Assembly: GCA_022393335.1 (NCBI GenBank) | Contig: JAJEKB010021185.1 | Span: forward strand, 1,948,277-2,012,276 | Origin: Macrotrachela quadricornifera | Lineage: Eukaryota; Rotifera; Eurotatoria; Philodinida; Philodinidae | Length of the DNA: 64,000 nucleotides | Reading direction: 5' to 3' | Part shown: piece by piece, positions 11,583-24,380 of the stretch | Numbering within the stretch: the first letter of the stretch is position 1 | Layout: every line of letters starts with the position of its first letter | Position numbers and translations under genes: made by a program | Notes under the pieces: generated by a model | Told to the model about the DNA's origin: nothing | Databases searched by the model: none | Seen by the model: the letters and a program-made list of their open reading frames with translations, nothing else

Positions 11583-12674
11583 CAGACCTGCCACCTCTTC
11601 TGCTTTTAGCAGAAAAATTCTGCTTTTTGAAGTTTCTTTTTGCTTTTTTTCTGTCGTTTCTCTTTTTTGAGGATTTTTCTGCTTTTTTCTAATACTGTTC
11701 TATTTATTTTTTAGCAACACTTTTTCAGCTCAAAAAACTTTTTCTCATGATTGTTATTGAAAAGTCCTTATAAATAGTTACTAATGTTGCTGTTCTATTT
11801 TAAATCTCAATTTGGCACAGATAATTTTTATTTTCTTTTGGCTACAAACAACTACTAATGTGTACTATTACTTTTTAATCCATTCTTTCTGTCCTATTTT
11901 ATATTAGGCATCCATTTCATAGACATCTATATACACATTCTTTTGTTTGTTCATTTGACGAATATAAGTATTTATTTTAATTAATAATAATATAGAGACG
12001 GGAAAAACTTACGCATAGATAATGATGACAGTGTGATTACAGCGAAGAAACTAATACCCAAGTATTAGTAGTTCTTGAACAAACACTTATATGAGCAGGA
12101 ATTAAAGCAGAAAAAAAGAAATCAGAGAAAGACGGGCTCAACAGAGAATAGCTAAAAATCATCTGATATTAGCGATCTTTAAAAGGATATAAATTTGATC
12201 GGTTTCAAGCAACATGTATTGCTGGTAATCAAGAGTTTCTCGTACACGACTGAGAAAAAGCTGATATTAATAGTCACATAAACACTCACAAACAAATTAA
12301 CAATTAAATGCTATCATTTAATCAAGAGCTAGTTCAAATTTCACTTATCATGTATAGAAATAGATAAATATTTATTAGACAATGAGAGTTTATTAAAAGC
12401 TATTAAGGCAAAGGAAAATATACTATCAGAAGAAAATCTGTTCAATAATTCTATCTATTTGTTAATTCATAGCATTTCTTGATTCAATATAAAAAAGAAT
12501 ATACTACAGTATGACAATTCTTGATTAGTATACTGGAACAAATTTTGAAAATAGTTTTATATCACGAATATACTTTCTGCTTTTTTTTCTGCCTTTTGCT
12601 GATAATTTTTCTGTCATTTTCTGCTTTTTATAAATGATTTTCTGTTTTTCGAACTTCAAAAGGTGGCAGCACTG
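11583..12674. mobile_element. hAT-like non-autonomous element nested in the 11305-14327 transposon
   Basis: Terminal inverted repeats are CAGACCTGCCACCT (left) and CAGTGCTGCCACCT (right, read inward); CAG.GCTGCCAC is typical of hAT ends. Both subterminal regions are full of CTGCTTTTT/AGCAGAAAA repeats. Length is 1092 bp, with no long open frame inside. The 8-bp flanks (CCCTAGAT and ATCATAGT) do not match, so no clean target duplication is seen. Superfamily assignment rests on the ends alone. Confidence 0.6.
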
Positions 12675-13124
12675 ATCATAGTATTTATGATGATATTTCA
12701 ACTAAAAACATCATTTGTAAGCAAATACAAATTCCACCAAAGACAACTGGAGATATTCAACCATTGGGATCGTTATTTCTTTCGTCAATGGAAATATTTG
12801 AAACAAAAAATTTATGATCGCGTCGCAAATGACCAAATGGACATTGATATCTGTTCCAGAAACTGCATTTTAAAAATGCATTCTTTGATACATAACCAGT
12901 TTGCAGCTGAAAGGTTTTCACCTTTGATCAAATATGCTTGGTATTCAAGTGGCTATATATCAAAAGATCCTGGTCATTTTGATAGTGTACACGATGTATG
13001 TTTTTCTTTCGATGAAGATATCTGTTCTAGGCCAGTGTGCAATGACTTTTCTTTCATTTGCTGCAGTCATTGTCGTCATATTCTTTGTTTTAACCAATTT
13101 TTCGTAGAGGATCATAAACATTAA
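12675..13124 (+). CDS. Unknown Cys/His-rich fragment inside a transposon
   Basis: An open frame runs from the right end of the nested hAT-like element to TAA at 13122-13124, about 150 codons. The first plausible ATG codons are at 12688 and 12691. The C-terminus has CSRPVC, CCSHCRHILC and VEDHKH, a spacing that could bind zinc (C-x3-C, C-x2-C-x4-C, H-x-H). The middle reads YAWYSSGY. I do not recognise the family. It may be the end of the outer element's own protein or a captured host fragment; the upstream part was replaced by the nested insertion, so it is probably not functional as it stands. Confidence 0.35.
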   Translation: MIVFMMIFQLKTSFVSKYKFHQRQLEIFNHWDRYFFRQWKYLKQKIYDRVANDQMDIDICSRNCILKMHSLIHNQFAAERFSPLIKYAWYSSGYISKDPGHFDSVHDVCFSFDEDICSRPVCNDFSFICCSHCRHILCFNQFFVEDHKH

Positions 13125-13556
13125 TAGAAAACTGTCATCTCTTATAAAGTAATGCGTTATCTCTGTTCATATGGACACTAAAATAGATTTCAAAAAACAA
13201 GGTCGTACTTGCGGATAAATCTAAAATAGTCAGTAGATCTTTTTCTGTGAGGGCCGCGCAAGAATAAACGACATAAGCTATTATGTGGACGTACGTTCTC
13301 TCTATAAAACGGTGTGCAACTTTTCAATCATCACGGGTAAAAAAATCTTTGAAAAAAAATCGTCTGAAGAAAAGTCTATGAGAAAAAACAACTTATGTGA
13401 CGAAATATATGTGTTAATATTACGAAAAGTGTTTTGCCTATACTTTTTTACTGAGGTAGTAGGAGCACCTAATCGTTTCACATCTGAGATAGGTATACTT
13501 AGGTCAACACATCCACATGATTTCCATTAAAATTCCCGGGACACACCTGGATATGT

Positions 13557-14310
13557 GAGAATACATCCTATTCCGTGATGTTGAACATTAGTGGAATCAG
13601 TTCCGCCTAGGATCTAGTTCCATCCGGTTCCGGAAACAGATATTAACATAATACGATTCAATTCCGGAATCAGAGAGAATTTCTGGAAATTCCTTCTGAT
13701 TCCGAAATCACATATACATCAGACTTATAGTGATGGTGCTCAGTTATTATAGTGAACGGATTCGGAATTGAATTTTCGGAACCGGATTCACCCGGAATCG
13801 GATGGAATTCCTAGGAACTCCTAGGAATTGCTTCCGATTCTGGAATTGACGGCACTAATACCGATTTTGCAATCGCTTCTTGTCTTCACTCTCATGTTTG
13901 CTACTGTCGTTACAGATTAACCTTCAACACGATCGAGTGATTCTGAATCCAGTTCCCGACGGAATTATACGGAATTCCTTCCGATTCCGGAATTGATGGA
14001 ACCAGTACCGTTTCCGAGATCGCTCACCGGAATTTCTTATTCCCTTCACCCTCATGTTTCCTGTTGTAGTTGCAGATCAACCTTCGACAGAATCGAGCGA
14101 TTCCGGATCCGGTTCCAGACGGAATTACACAGAATTATACGCAATTCCTAGGAATTCCTTCCGGATCCAGTTCCCGACGGAGTTCCTAGGAATTCCTTTC
14201 CATTGCGGAATCGCTTCTCAGACTTCATGTAATTCCAGAATCGGTGCAATTAGTTCCCTAGACGGAACTAATGCCCTAATGTTCAACATCGCGGAATAGG
14301 ATGACTGCTC
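13557..14310. mobile_element. MITE of 754 bp with 8-bp target duplication (copy 1)
   Basis: The ends are GAGAATACATCCTATTCCG and, read inward from the right, GAGCAGTCATCCTATTCCG; both arms continue to TTGAACATTAG. The flanks are identical 8-mers, GGATATGT (13549-13556 and 14311-14318), a clean target duplication. The MITE sits inside the right arm of the older element at 11305. Its interior is a GGAATTCC-rich block holding a 163-bp tandem duplication (from about 13882 and 14045, each starting CTTCACnCTCATGTTT). No coding capacity. A second copy is at 45619-46348. Confidence 0.85.
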
Positions 14311-14327
14311 GGATATGTTCCCTTGTC

Positions 14328-15757
14328 AAATAAACAGATTCTCTCAGATTAAGAGTTTAATTGTTTTTTTTATACTTAATTATGAAAAGTTATCAGTAGC
14401 TGTTCCGATAAAGTAGAGTAGGATATAAGTACTTCTAATCCTTTCAGCCAATGGTTGAGCGTATCGCAGTGACGAGCGTTACTTGTTATCAAAGGAAATA
14501 AATTTATCCTCGATTTCTTCTACTTATCCTTAGAGAATATTGCTGCATATTAAGTCGTGTACAAATACAAATTTAAGCTTGATTAGACATCTGCATATAA
14601 ATGAATTCAAAGGCTGAGTCAGAAGTCTTGATCAAATCTGTAGAATATTTCATCATGTTATCTGTTCTTTGATTAGATCTATTGAGAAGAAACGGAGGTT
14701 TTCGATTGTTGAAATTTTATTCTCATACGCATTATTTGTTCTAAAGAAAATTATTCACAGATCACGAGAAAGACCGCATTCTAAAGTACGAAGTATATGT
14801 TGAGTTGTCAGTTTTTGGTGAGTATTTCGATGAAAACCATAAAAGAGGAAAAGTGCCGAATTTGTAAAGTTCTCACTTTTTCAATCTCACATTATAGTTT
14901 GCTTAGTTCATTTAACTGCAGTTCTGAAATAAAAGTTTAGGTATGATTTTGTAGAGAAATTGATAGCGTTTCTATTAAAGAAAAACTTGTTTTAGAGGGA
15001 AGATCTGAGAGATAAAAATTCAAGCAAAAGCGTCGAGAATAGATTCATCGTTAATTTTTCTTTTCTGTACTCCACATTCCTAGGCTTATAATTTTTTCAC
15101 AAGGAGTCAGCGAGACTGGTAATGCGTAATGCTCATATTTATGTTTGTGTTTACGCACTGGTAATAATCGTATCTTGAAGCTCTTACTTCGAGTCAAGGG
15201 AAGGAGGAAGGAATTGAATTCCTTGACACGTACCCCTGGACAGAAACATAGAGTTACTATGCCATCTCCGATTTTGACCATTGATATTAGTGCATGAGAC
15301 AATTATAAGTTTATATACTATGATCTGAAAGACGTATGAGAAAATTTTGCCAACGTTACTATTCGATATAATGCTTACTGATATCGAAAAGTAACGTCAG
15401 AGATTCGTTATCTTCCACTAGAAATTTTGAAGAAATTTTCTTCCTATGTGCAAGAATATTCAAACCAGACCACTATTATTTACTGGTATTTTATCATTTT
15501 TCAAATAATATCACAATAATAAAATTTTGTATGATAGCTGTTTTTCTATTATATGCAACGGTTATACATAGTACCTACTTAAAAAATGACCGTGTGAATA
15601 TTTTTTTTTCAGTATGTCTTGACAGAACCAAGAATGAGTACTATTATATTTATTGTTCAACAAAGAAGAGGAACATGCATCTACTCCTATATTATAATGT
15701 TTCCTAATATGTCATGTGAAGTTTGTTTAATCAATTATTTAAGTGGCGAAAAAAAAA
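14328..15757. other. Intergenic stretch downstream of the LamG gene, nothing recognised
   Basis: A minus-strand frame at 15051-15302 and a plus-strand frame at 15619-15957 exist. The latter is antisense to the LamG gene for most of its length, and the former has no domain. No repeats were noted. Confidence 0.5.
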
Positions 15758-18700
15758 TCAATATTTGGCCAATGCACAAACTTCCAAAGCACTTAATTCT
15801 CTACTGTACACTCTCAGTTCATCTATCGAACCATTATAATATCCTAATCCTCCTAGTACACCCGTTGTTGAACACCCATTTGCTGGATATGGAATTGCTA
15901 GTAGAGTACTTGCCAATGTTAGATAGTTCGGTACACCACTGGCACCATATGTTGTAGCTGTAGAATCTTGTGCATATAATGCACCGTCAATATATAAAGT
16001 CAAACCACTAGTAGAACTCCATGTCTGTACAACATGTGTCCAAGAATTTAATGGCAGGATTGGACCTAGCACATACCTAGCTGTACTACCACCCCATATT
16101 TGGATGGCTAATTGGGTAGTACTAGCAAAACCAATGAATGGGAGACACCAAGCGGAAGTACCTAGAGAAAAAAATAGACGATAGAGAAATTTTGTATAAA
16201 ACATAGTACTAAAATTATAAACTCTTATGAGACTTTCTAGTTTTTGAGAAATTTTCAGTAAAACGCATAAAAGCGTCTAAACTGTGCCAAAAAACGGTGG
16301 ACACAATTAAACGAATTCGTGTTAAACAAAACAGAAAGACACCTAAAAACAGTTAAACTTCTTTAGAAACTAGAAATATGAATTTATCTACATGTAAAAT
16401 AACCATAAATTTAGTAAACTTTAGTATTGCATAATCCAGTCAAACGCGAAAGCTTAGAAAACGTGTGTGAACGCCTCACAGGCCAAGCTATATTTACATG
16501 TGTACACTTCCAGAGATAAAATTCGAGCATACATACTTTCGCTTATGAGATGAACTTCTTCACTATTCAACCATTTACTTACACTAGAATATGATGAAAA
16601 CTGAAAGATATAATGATCATCCGATAACCCTCAAGATTGTTTTTTTAGCTAACATAGTGTAGTTATAGAGGAGCGATCCCACTTTTACTGGAAATAAATA
16701 AATATATATAGTCGCGGAGAAAAACACAATTTTGCATGAAGCAGCATCTACACTACGAAATAGTCAAAATTTGCGTATCAACGTAGTCGGCATTTCCACC
16801 TGATCCATATGAAAATCAGGATCATACATGATCTTGCATTTACATACACGTGTTTGCAACCTGCATTCATATGCAAAAAATGCAATAATTTCAAATGCCT
16901 TGTTAAATCGCACATGTAATTAGACGAACTAAAGAATATTATGTGAGTAAACGCATAAAATTTGTTTACCATTCTGAAACATTGATATATGTACAATTGT
17001 ACCCGACAGAACATTTGGTTTGACGTAGAGTGCAATGGAAAATGGAGTAGTTGGACTACCAAGTGATGTAATGCTACTCGTTTGAAAATAAGAATCGATA
17101 GTGCCCAGAAATGACAGTGCTTGATTGCGTTCACCAGCTACACTTGTTTCGAAGGCAGCTGTTGCTGTTAGAGTTCCACTGATATCCATTAGATAGGATG
17201 GTGAAGAATCCATGGGAAAATAAGTAATTAGACTAGAATTGGCAGCAAAGATAGGACTACAAGTTGTAGTGCTAGTAAATGTTGTAGTGGTTGAAGTGGT
17301 AGTGGTGGCTAAAATCATATCAGATCAAGTTATACTCATGTCAAGTTCAAATTTCATATTTACTTGTAGTAGACGTTGTAACTGTACTTGCCGTAGTTAT
17401 AGCTAAGAATTTATATGGATAATTCTAACATTTGCAACTATTATTATTATTCTTATTTACTTGTAGTGGATGATGTTGAAGTACTTGTCGTAGTTATAGC
17501 TAAGAATTGATACAGATAATTCTAACATATGCAAATATTATTATTATTACTTACTTGTGGTGGTTGATGATGCACTTGTAGTTGTAGCTAAGGATTTATA
17601 TGGATAATTCTAATATATGCACCTATTATTATTAGTAGTATTTACTTGTGGTGGATGATGTTGAAGTACTTGTTGTAGCTGTAGCTAAAAGATGGTAGAG
17701 ATATTTTATATATATATCCATTGTTAATACTCACTCGTTATGGATGACGTTGAAACAATTGTGACTAGGACAGATGATTGCCACTCATATTATTTAATAA
17801 TGAAATTAGCATTATAGTTTCTCGGAATAAAATTAAAATATCACTATTAAAGTATCTTTAGGTATCCTAGTGATCAATTTACTTATTTCTCTTCTCTAGT
17901 GTATGACTATATAAGAATTAATATTTATACAAAGGAAATTAATATAAATATGGAAAAAAAGTGAAAAAGTAAATGATAAAATCATGTCATAAAAATCAAT
18001 CTCATTCATTTAATTAAACTTTGGCCTCAAAGTTGAAGTGTTTTATTGCAATATTTGCCTATTCACTTGTTCTTAATATCTGACTCCTATTTCTGATATA
18101 GCAACCAGCTCTCTACAATGTTTACCTCTAATTGATGGTAGCATACAGGTGACAACGTACCATCAGAGTATTCAAATCATGAATCTCACTGCTTCGTGAA
18201 ACAGATGGTATGAGAAAAAAAGTTTTAAATTTTCTTCCTTTTTTCGATCGGTATATAATATTAAATATTCGAGTTGACACGCATATAGTTCCCATATGCT
18301 CCTGTGTAGCTAACTAGTAAGGGTTTTGAGTGTAACATCGATTTTTAATTGAGACTATGTACATCCGATAGGTATCCATGAACTATGAACCTCGATAAGA
18401 AGATTACTACCGCAATCTGCTTCTACATATTTGTCAAATATTTGGTGAATTTCTCGTGCAGTGGCTTGAGGTTTTACGAAAAATTATAGTTTTGAGTTTT
18501 AAACTAAAACTTCACCAACATAAAGAACAATCTTGAGGGTGTGCATATCTAAATATGCGTCAAATTCCAACTTTCGAAATTCGATCATTGACATATTTTC
18601 ATCAACAATGGTCAATAAATAAGGATGTAAATTAAGGAAAGGTTGTAGAATGATAGAATAGATTAGATGTGTGAGGAAGACAATATACACAGACGTACCC

Positions 18701-20665
18701 AATTAAGAAATAGAAAACAGTAAAAATATATGAACGAAAGGATTTGTGCGAATTGCGAAAGACAAAACAGCGAAATGTAAAATAGCAAAATCTTCGTTTT
18801 TCCTTTTAACTAAATAGAAAAAAATCTTTATATGTAAGTAGATAAATGTAATACATAGACATCATTTCATACGAAAAAACAAAACACATGTCGAAAGCAA
18901 ATATGAAAACAAGTAGCGTGGGTTGGAGCGATTCACTAAATCCCTTGACTATAGAAAGTCTTTGACAGTCTATTCTTCTGTCTTTCTAGGGATGCTAAAA
19001 TCTGATTGGGTAGTTAGTAGTCTCGAAATCTGATTAGCTGATTTCGACCCTGCAGAGAAACACACAGTCAATTTCAGGATTAAGATCCTGACTACAAATA
19101 AGGGAATTGAATTTAATAACAACAAAACCAAAATTAAAATCAAATAAGATCATTTTTTTGAAGAATAATCAAATTTATACACTTGTGACTATGAATGTTG
19201 GATTTAGTCGGTGAAATATTTCCACTGAATAGTAAATAAAATCAATTTATAATTAAAAGCAAGAAAAAAATATTTAACAAACATCAGCTTTTCCCTTCAC
19301 AGCATTGGAATTTTTGTGGAAAATCTATATCTCAAATACTTCAGCACAATAAGAAATAGAATTGAATGATTGCATCAGTTATGCTTAGAGAAGAAAGTCA
19401 ATACCACTGCGGTGACTCATATATATTTTGTTTCAATACGCGTCCGTTACTTATATAAATGATTTTAAAAATATCCCGATGAAAGAATTTTAAAAATAAT
19501 CGTATTAGTTAATCTATTAAACTATGACTCACTCGTTGATTCAGTTGTAGATTGAGAAGAACCACCAAATAAAGCTACAAGAAGAGCTGCAAGTCCAACT
19601 AGTAGAAGAATGGCTCCCAATACAGACAATATACCACATATTGGTGAACATGAAAAATACCCGCAAAATCTTTTTCTATAAGAATAAATCAATTCGATAA
19701 CAGTAATAGGAGAGAAAAAAAACGAACTTCTTCCGTTTCTGTGTATGATTTTTCGGATTAATAAAAGTATGCGTCGATTTTGAGTGATTTGATGATGGTT
19801 TGATCTGCTCAATGACCAATTATTAGTTGTAAAAGTATCGTGTATTGTTAGACTTACCGACGATCCAATATCTTCATCTGGTTTATCCTAAATAGAACAA
19901 ACTACTCAAATATGTTATCAATAAGAAATATGAGTTACATCCGCTCGTTTTCTATTGAAACGATTAACTGATTAACTTATCATTATTGTTTGTATTTTGT
20001 CCGTCTCTTCAAAAAGACGACTATTTTTTAAAGACAGAATCGTCTAAATTACGTTCCTGATCAATATTCAATTTTATAGTTTCCGATAATGAAAATGTCT
20101 CTCATATGTTGAATTTCTTATATCTCAATATAATTATTCTTCATATGAAAAGAATCACATGTAACGAAAAATTTATTCATATGAATTATAATATTATTCG
20201 TGAAGCAAACACTAGATTATTCATTGCGTTAACTCCACTGAATAATCGTTCTTCAGTATTATTGATAGAAGAAAACTTTAGTGTAGAAATAATACTTTAT
20301 CTTTACTTTACTAAGTAAAATAAAAATAAATAGATCATTCTTAGTTTTTCAGTTATATAAATGTAGTTTGAGTCAATACCTCTGTCTTCGGATTCATCTG
20401 CGATAGCGAAGGATGTCGTTGTAATGTTTTTGTCACTTGTCGAGTCGGATCAGAATGGCGTGTTCGATGGCGCTTTTTACTCATTATCTGAATGACGCAT
20501 TATATATTGATAATGATTATTCTAATGACTTACGGATTTCTTTCGGATAACTTCCACATTTGATCTATTTTTTAGTTCGTTCAACCAAGTCTTTTTATTC
20601 GAACTCTCATTTGGTTTTACTCGAATGATCGAAATTCTAAGATTATGAACAATCGGGTGTGCCAT
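15758..20665 (-). CDS. Type II membrane protein with Thr/Ser stalk and LamG domain (12 exons)
   Basis: Exons in transcript order: 20665-20534, 20487-20380, 19887-19858, 19804-19728, 19675-19533, 17764-17735, 17684-17646, 17587-17555, 17499-17461, 17402-17364, 17308-16970, 16161-15758. They join in phase throughout to 470 residues. Residues 1-115 are a basic, Ser/Thr-rich cytoplasmic tail. A Cys-rich KRFCGYFSCSPIC precedes one membrane helix (about 130-152, LSVLGAILLLVGLAALLVAL). Five mini-exons of 30-39 nt then encode a mucin-like Thr/Ser stalk. Residues about 240-470 form a concanavalin A-like LamG_3 domain (LNSWTHVVQTW, LTLYIDG, GSIDELRVYSRELS). The layout suggests a cell-surface, sugar- or protein-binding ectodomain, probably O-glycosylated on the stalk. 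Start chosen because ATG 20665-20663 opens the first in-phase exon. More exons could hide in the 1.77-kb intron at 17765-19532. Confidence 0.8.
17364..17764 (-). repeat. Tandem array of Thr/Ser mini-exons with their introns
   Basis: Five exon-intron units of about 88-97 bp lie head to tail within the LamG gene. Exons at 17364-17402, 17461-17499 and 17646-17684 are 39 nt, 17555-17587 is 33 nt, and 17735-17764 is 30 nt. All begin with 2 nt and end with 1 nt of a split codon. Four of the five end CACAA or TACAA before GTAA. The introns share TAAGAATTnATAnnGATAATTC and ATTATTATTA tracts, showing that exon and intron were duplicated together. Confidence 0.8.
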
Positions 20666-22014
20666 CTCCTCGAATGAATCGAATGTTTCTTATTATTTAT
20701 TTCATGTCTTTTGCATTGAAAAATCTATGAAATGAATAATTATTAAATTATTCAGGTTTCGCATCGTACTTTCAACTATAATGTGCTGTTCTCTTGCCAG
20801 TCATTTCGATCACAAGAATGTTTGGCAATCGCATGCTGCACCAGCAGAGAGCAACTGTCAACATTGATCTGCATTGATTATATCATCAAAATTTCTTCGA
20901 GTGTCTGTTTTTTTCTCCAATCAGTAGATTTTTAGCGGCTTCGACACCCAATGTCCCAATTGAATTATAAACTAATACAATTTCTATTGAATTTTTCCCA
21001 ATACTTCCCATTAGAACTATCAGGATCTATGATTGTTTCAGCCAGATGAATCTGCTGAGAGAATAATCATATGTTGCACATATATATCGTAATCGAAATT
21101 AACGTTATTCGAAAAATTTGAAAAAACAATGCACAAATATGAGTTTCGAAACACCAAGAATACTTATTCAAGTCTTGAAGTCAGACACTTTTTCTTTCAT
21201 ACAAGCTATTAATACAATTTCTACTGGACTAAAATATGAAGAGCGATATAACTGCTAGATTTTTATTTATTTTTTTAAAAACACGATATTCCTGTGAAGA
21301 AGGAGGAAGTACTGCTTATTGTACGAATGTATTGTTAATTTTTATTAAAAAAAAATCATAAAAAATTGTAAATAAATATAATTACGCGAAATCATTCATC
21401 ACTGTATATCACAAATACATCAATAACAAATTAATACAAGGCTAATTAGTATTTTTTTCAATGAAGACTCACTCGAAATGCTTCGATAACATATGCTCAA
21501 TTGAGAGAGCTCGTCGAGATTAATCTTGGTCTAATGTGCGCGCGAATCTACTTGATTGGTCCATATAAACAATAAACACTACAAAATAGAAGTACCAGTT
21601 CAGATTAACGTATTGTTTTAATCAGAGCAATCATCTTCAATTCTAAAAATAATGTCAACTTTGTACTTTTTAAAACTACATCAACCTCTTATTAATGGAA
21701 AACATTCTAATATTCTTTAAATTCGTTGAATATTATTATATATCATTAATACTGTAGTAACTGAATTAACGTCAAAATCAAATGCTGAACGAAAAAAATG
21801 TATCAAATAAATTTATTGAAAAATACAGCAAAACGAAGTGGCACCTAAATCCCATCTCTTAGATTTTGTTCTTTTCAATTATTTTTTTTATTGAGACGAA
21901 GGTGAAGATATAAGATTAAGAAATCATTCGATGGACTTTTTTCTACTGCTGGCAAAAAAAACTGATATTTCAAGAAAGAGTAGATTTTCATATAAAATAC
22001 CATAAAAACAGTTA
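20666..22014. other. Upstream of the LamG gene; nothing recognised
   Basis: Probably contains the LamG gene promoter, but no motif stands out. Frames are short and AT-biased. Confidence 0.5.
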
Positions 22015-22565
22015 ATAGTTTGAGGTTTCAGTTATTAACAATTGCTTTTGATGGAAAATAAACATGATATTCAGAATAAGCACATCAAAATCTACCGCAA
22101 ACTTTATTTTTTAGTACGAAATATTTCCATCAAATTTTTTCCTACTCCTACTCTCCCAGGCTTTTTACTTGATAATCTTTACCTGTACTTCTCCTACGGG
22201 AACAAATTTCGATGGAAAATATTTCGGGATAAAAATTAAATCTTTTGGTATATTTTTATATGCTGATTTTGAATATGATATTTATTTTCCATAAAACGTA
22301 ACTTTTGACAACTAAAATCTTGAGAAACTATCTGTTTTTTTATATTTTGCCTCATAAACTCTGTCTCTTCAGAAGTTTGAATCTTACTAATAAAGATTGA
22401 CATATTTTTTTGCTTTTCTTTTTTTATTACACTATCTGTCATGTATTGAAAAATAAGTATTAAATAGAGAATTTTTTATGATAGGCAGTGATTGGCAATA
22501 TAGTCATTGAATAGGATGATTTTAATTTTATTTTATGGAGAATCTTTCGTTGTATACACCTTTAT
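22015..22565 (-). mobile_element. Foldback repeat, copy B (inverted relative to copy A)
   Basis: Two arms around a spacer near 22140-22200: GGAAAATAAACATGATATTC with AAACTTTATTTTTTAGTACG on the left, and their complement (GAATATGATATTTATTTTCC) on the right. A one-sided extension runs to 22565 and matches, in reverse, the extension of copy A (AAAATTAAAAnCATC, TGATAGnCAGTG, TGCCTCATAAACTCTGTCTC). No protein. Confidence 0.65.
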
Positions 22566-24007
22566 ATTACACTCGATACATTTGATGATCAAACTCGAAA
22601 ATGGAAAATGGGCGAGTCTGTTTAGAAATCTATTGGGTAAATTAAACATATTATCGATATTGAATAAGATGGACTAACAATAGTTTCTGACATTGCTATA
22701 AGTCAAATCTATGAAACCTTTCTAGATGATTATGGTACTATTTTAGCTTAGTTTGAGCAACAACCTCAGTCTGTTATATAATCTAACAAATATCTCGTGA
22801 AAATATATTCCATCAATGTTCCAGATTCTGTTTATTTACTTTATATCACTAATTTCGATGGAATCTATATGGTTAGACAAAGAGGCAAATGAAACTAAAA
22901 AGATCATTATCAATTTCATGTACTTTTTATATTATTTCTTATATATCATCAATATCGAGAAAGGATCATTTTTTCTACAGCTTAGAAATTGATCTATCAA
23001 CTTTTGTGTTGAATCTTTGCACAATTTCTTATTTAATATTTTGAATTTTTCTCTTAAAATTATATGATACTTTTTTTAAAATCTTTTGAATTGATAGATT
23101 ACTATGAGTGATTATTTTTAGTATTTGACTTCTTCTTTTCTAACACATTTCTTTCATAATCATATACATAATACATAAAATAGAGTAAAACAACTTCACA
23201 TTTTGATGTATAAAAGTTTAGTCTATTAATATGTCTATATTTTAAAAATAGATAGAATCGTATTTGATTATTTGTTTTCTGAGTAGTCTGTCATAATATA
23301 TAGTATTGTTATTGTCATTGATCAAAGATCATCGTAGTTGCTATATAAAAGGTTACAGTTAAAATTATATTAATCTTGATAAGTTCTTTGGAAACTGGAA
23401 GCATCCAGTAGCAAGAAATACTTCACGTAATGAATGATAAGTTTAATATTCAATTCATCTTTCGACTAAATAACTTGTAATAGCAAATAGAGATTAGTTT
23501 TGACTGCTTTATATTTTCGTTACATTAGATTAAAATATATTTTGTAAAATTAGTCAATTGCTAATGTAATTACAGCATATGAATTTAAAACAATTTATAT
23601 ATAAGTTCTAACTTTACTTAACTTGCTCGATTCTAGCACAATCACAATTCTATGATAGTTGGACATGACAAACTGAGGGTTTGGCGTTTGAATCTCGATA
23701 AAAGCACTAAGAAATAATTTGCATATCTTAGATAACTTTATTCGATCTAAATATCTTATTTATCGTCATCATTTTCATAACAGTTCTAGCTACATTGACA
23801 GATAATTCATCATTGAAAACAAATTCATTGTGTATGGAGTCATGACAGTTTTTTTTTTCGTAAGAGACAAAGTATAAATAAATTATTTTCAATAAGCTAA
23901 TATTTTTTTTGAATAATCCTTGCTCTTAATTTTCTTATTGAGAAGCTATCGTTGATACACAAGCCCTACGATTAGGAGCGAAAGTGTTTCCCCCGCTAAT
24001 TTTCTTC
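22566..24007. other. AT-rich spacer, nothing recognised
   Basis: No coding frame, RNA gene or repeat could be supported. Confidence 0.5.
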
Positions 24008-24340
24008 TTATATATTGGCTTTCCCCCTAAAAATTTTAAGAACAGTGCGGTTTTTATTTTTTAGTGAACATGATGAACTATACACACATAAGCTTGTTGT
24101 ATTTTCTAATACAAAATAGCTTTCTCTAAATACTCGCAAGGAGCGAACTATTTTTTTTCCATTGTGTACTATTCCTATTGAATTTAATTTACGAAATAAT
24201 CTCTCAACCACAGCGTTAGAAATCGTTATAAAATTTATTGTTTTAAAATCGAATGTCATTGATGATGATTTAGATGATATTGTGCAACATTTTTGTATGT
24301 GTTCAGGACGAGCAAAAGCTCGTAATATCAAAATATCCAA
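24008..24340 (-). pseudogene. Possible fragment of a hAT transposase C-terminus
   Basis: A 110-codon frame contains ISNAVVERLFRKLNSI, which resembles the hAT dimerisation motif (SNA..ER.FS.LN.I). The flanking residues do not extend the similarity and no terminal repeats were found around it. Plain chance in an AT-rich frame is a real alternative. Confidence 0.25.
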
Positions 24341-24380
24341 GCACGAGAATCATGGTGGTGATAGTACTAATGATGAATAA

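Larger units (their letters stand above)
11305..14327. mobile_element. Inverted-repeat DNA transposon carrying two nested insertions
   Basis: The left arm (11305 to about 11475) begins ACAAGGGAACATACTC and contains ATTTTAATGGAAATCATGTG, TTGACCTAAGTATACCTATC and GGCAAAACACTTTTC. The right arm is its reverse complement (about 13395-13556 plus 14311-14327), split by a MITE. The interior holds a hAT-like element (11583-12674) and a Cys/His-rich reading frame (12675-13124). Just outside the left arm, TACAGTAAAACCTCTC resembles pogo/Tigger termini, but no matching sequence follows the right arm, so the true ends and target duplication are uncertain. No transposase was recognised. Confidence 0.7.

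Noticed and set aside
15051..15302. 83-codon minus frame downstream of the LamG gene
   Set aside because: No domain, no related exon and no upstream splice acceptor that links it to a gene.
18499..18702. 67-codon minus frame inside the long LamG intron
   Set aside because: No splice sites in phase with the neighbouring exons and no domain.
23640..23710. TTTGAATCTCGAT resembling a tRNA T-arm
   Set aside because: No matching acceptor stem, D-arm or anticodon arm could be drawn.
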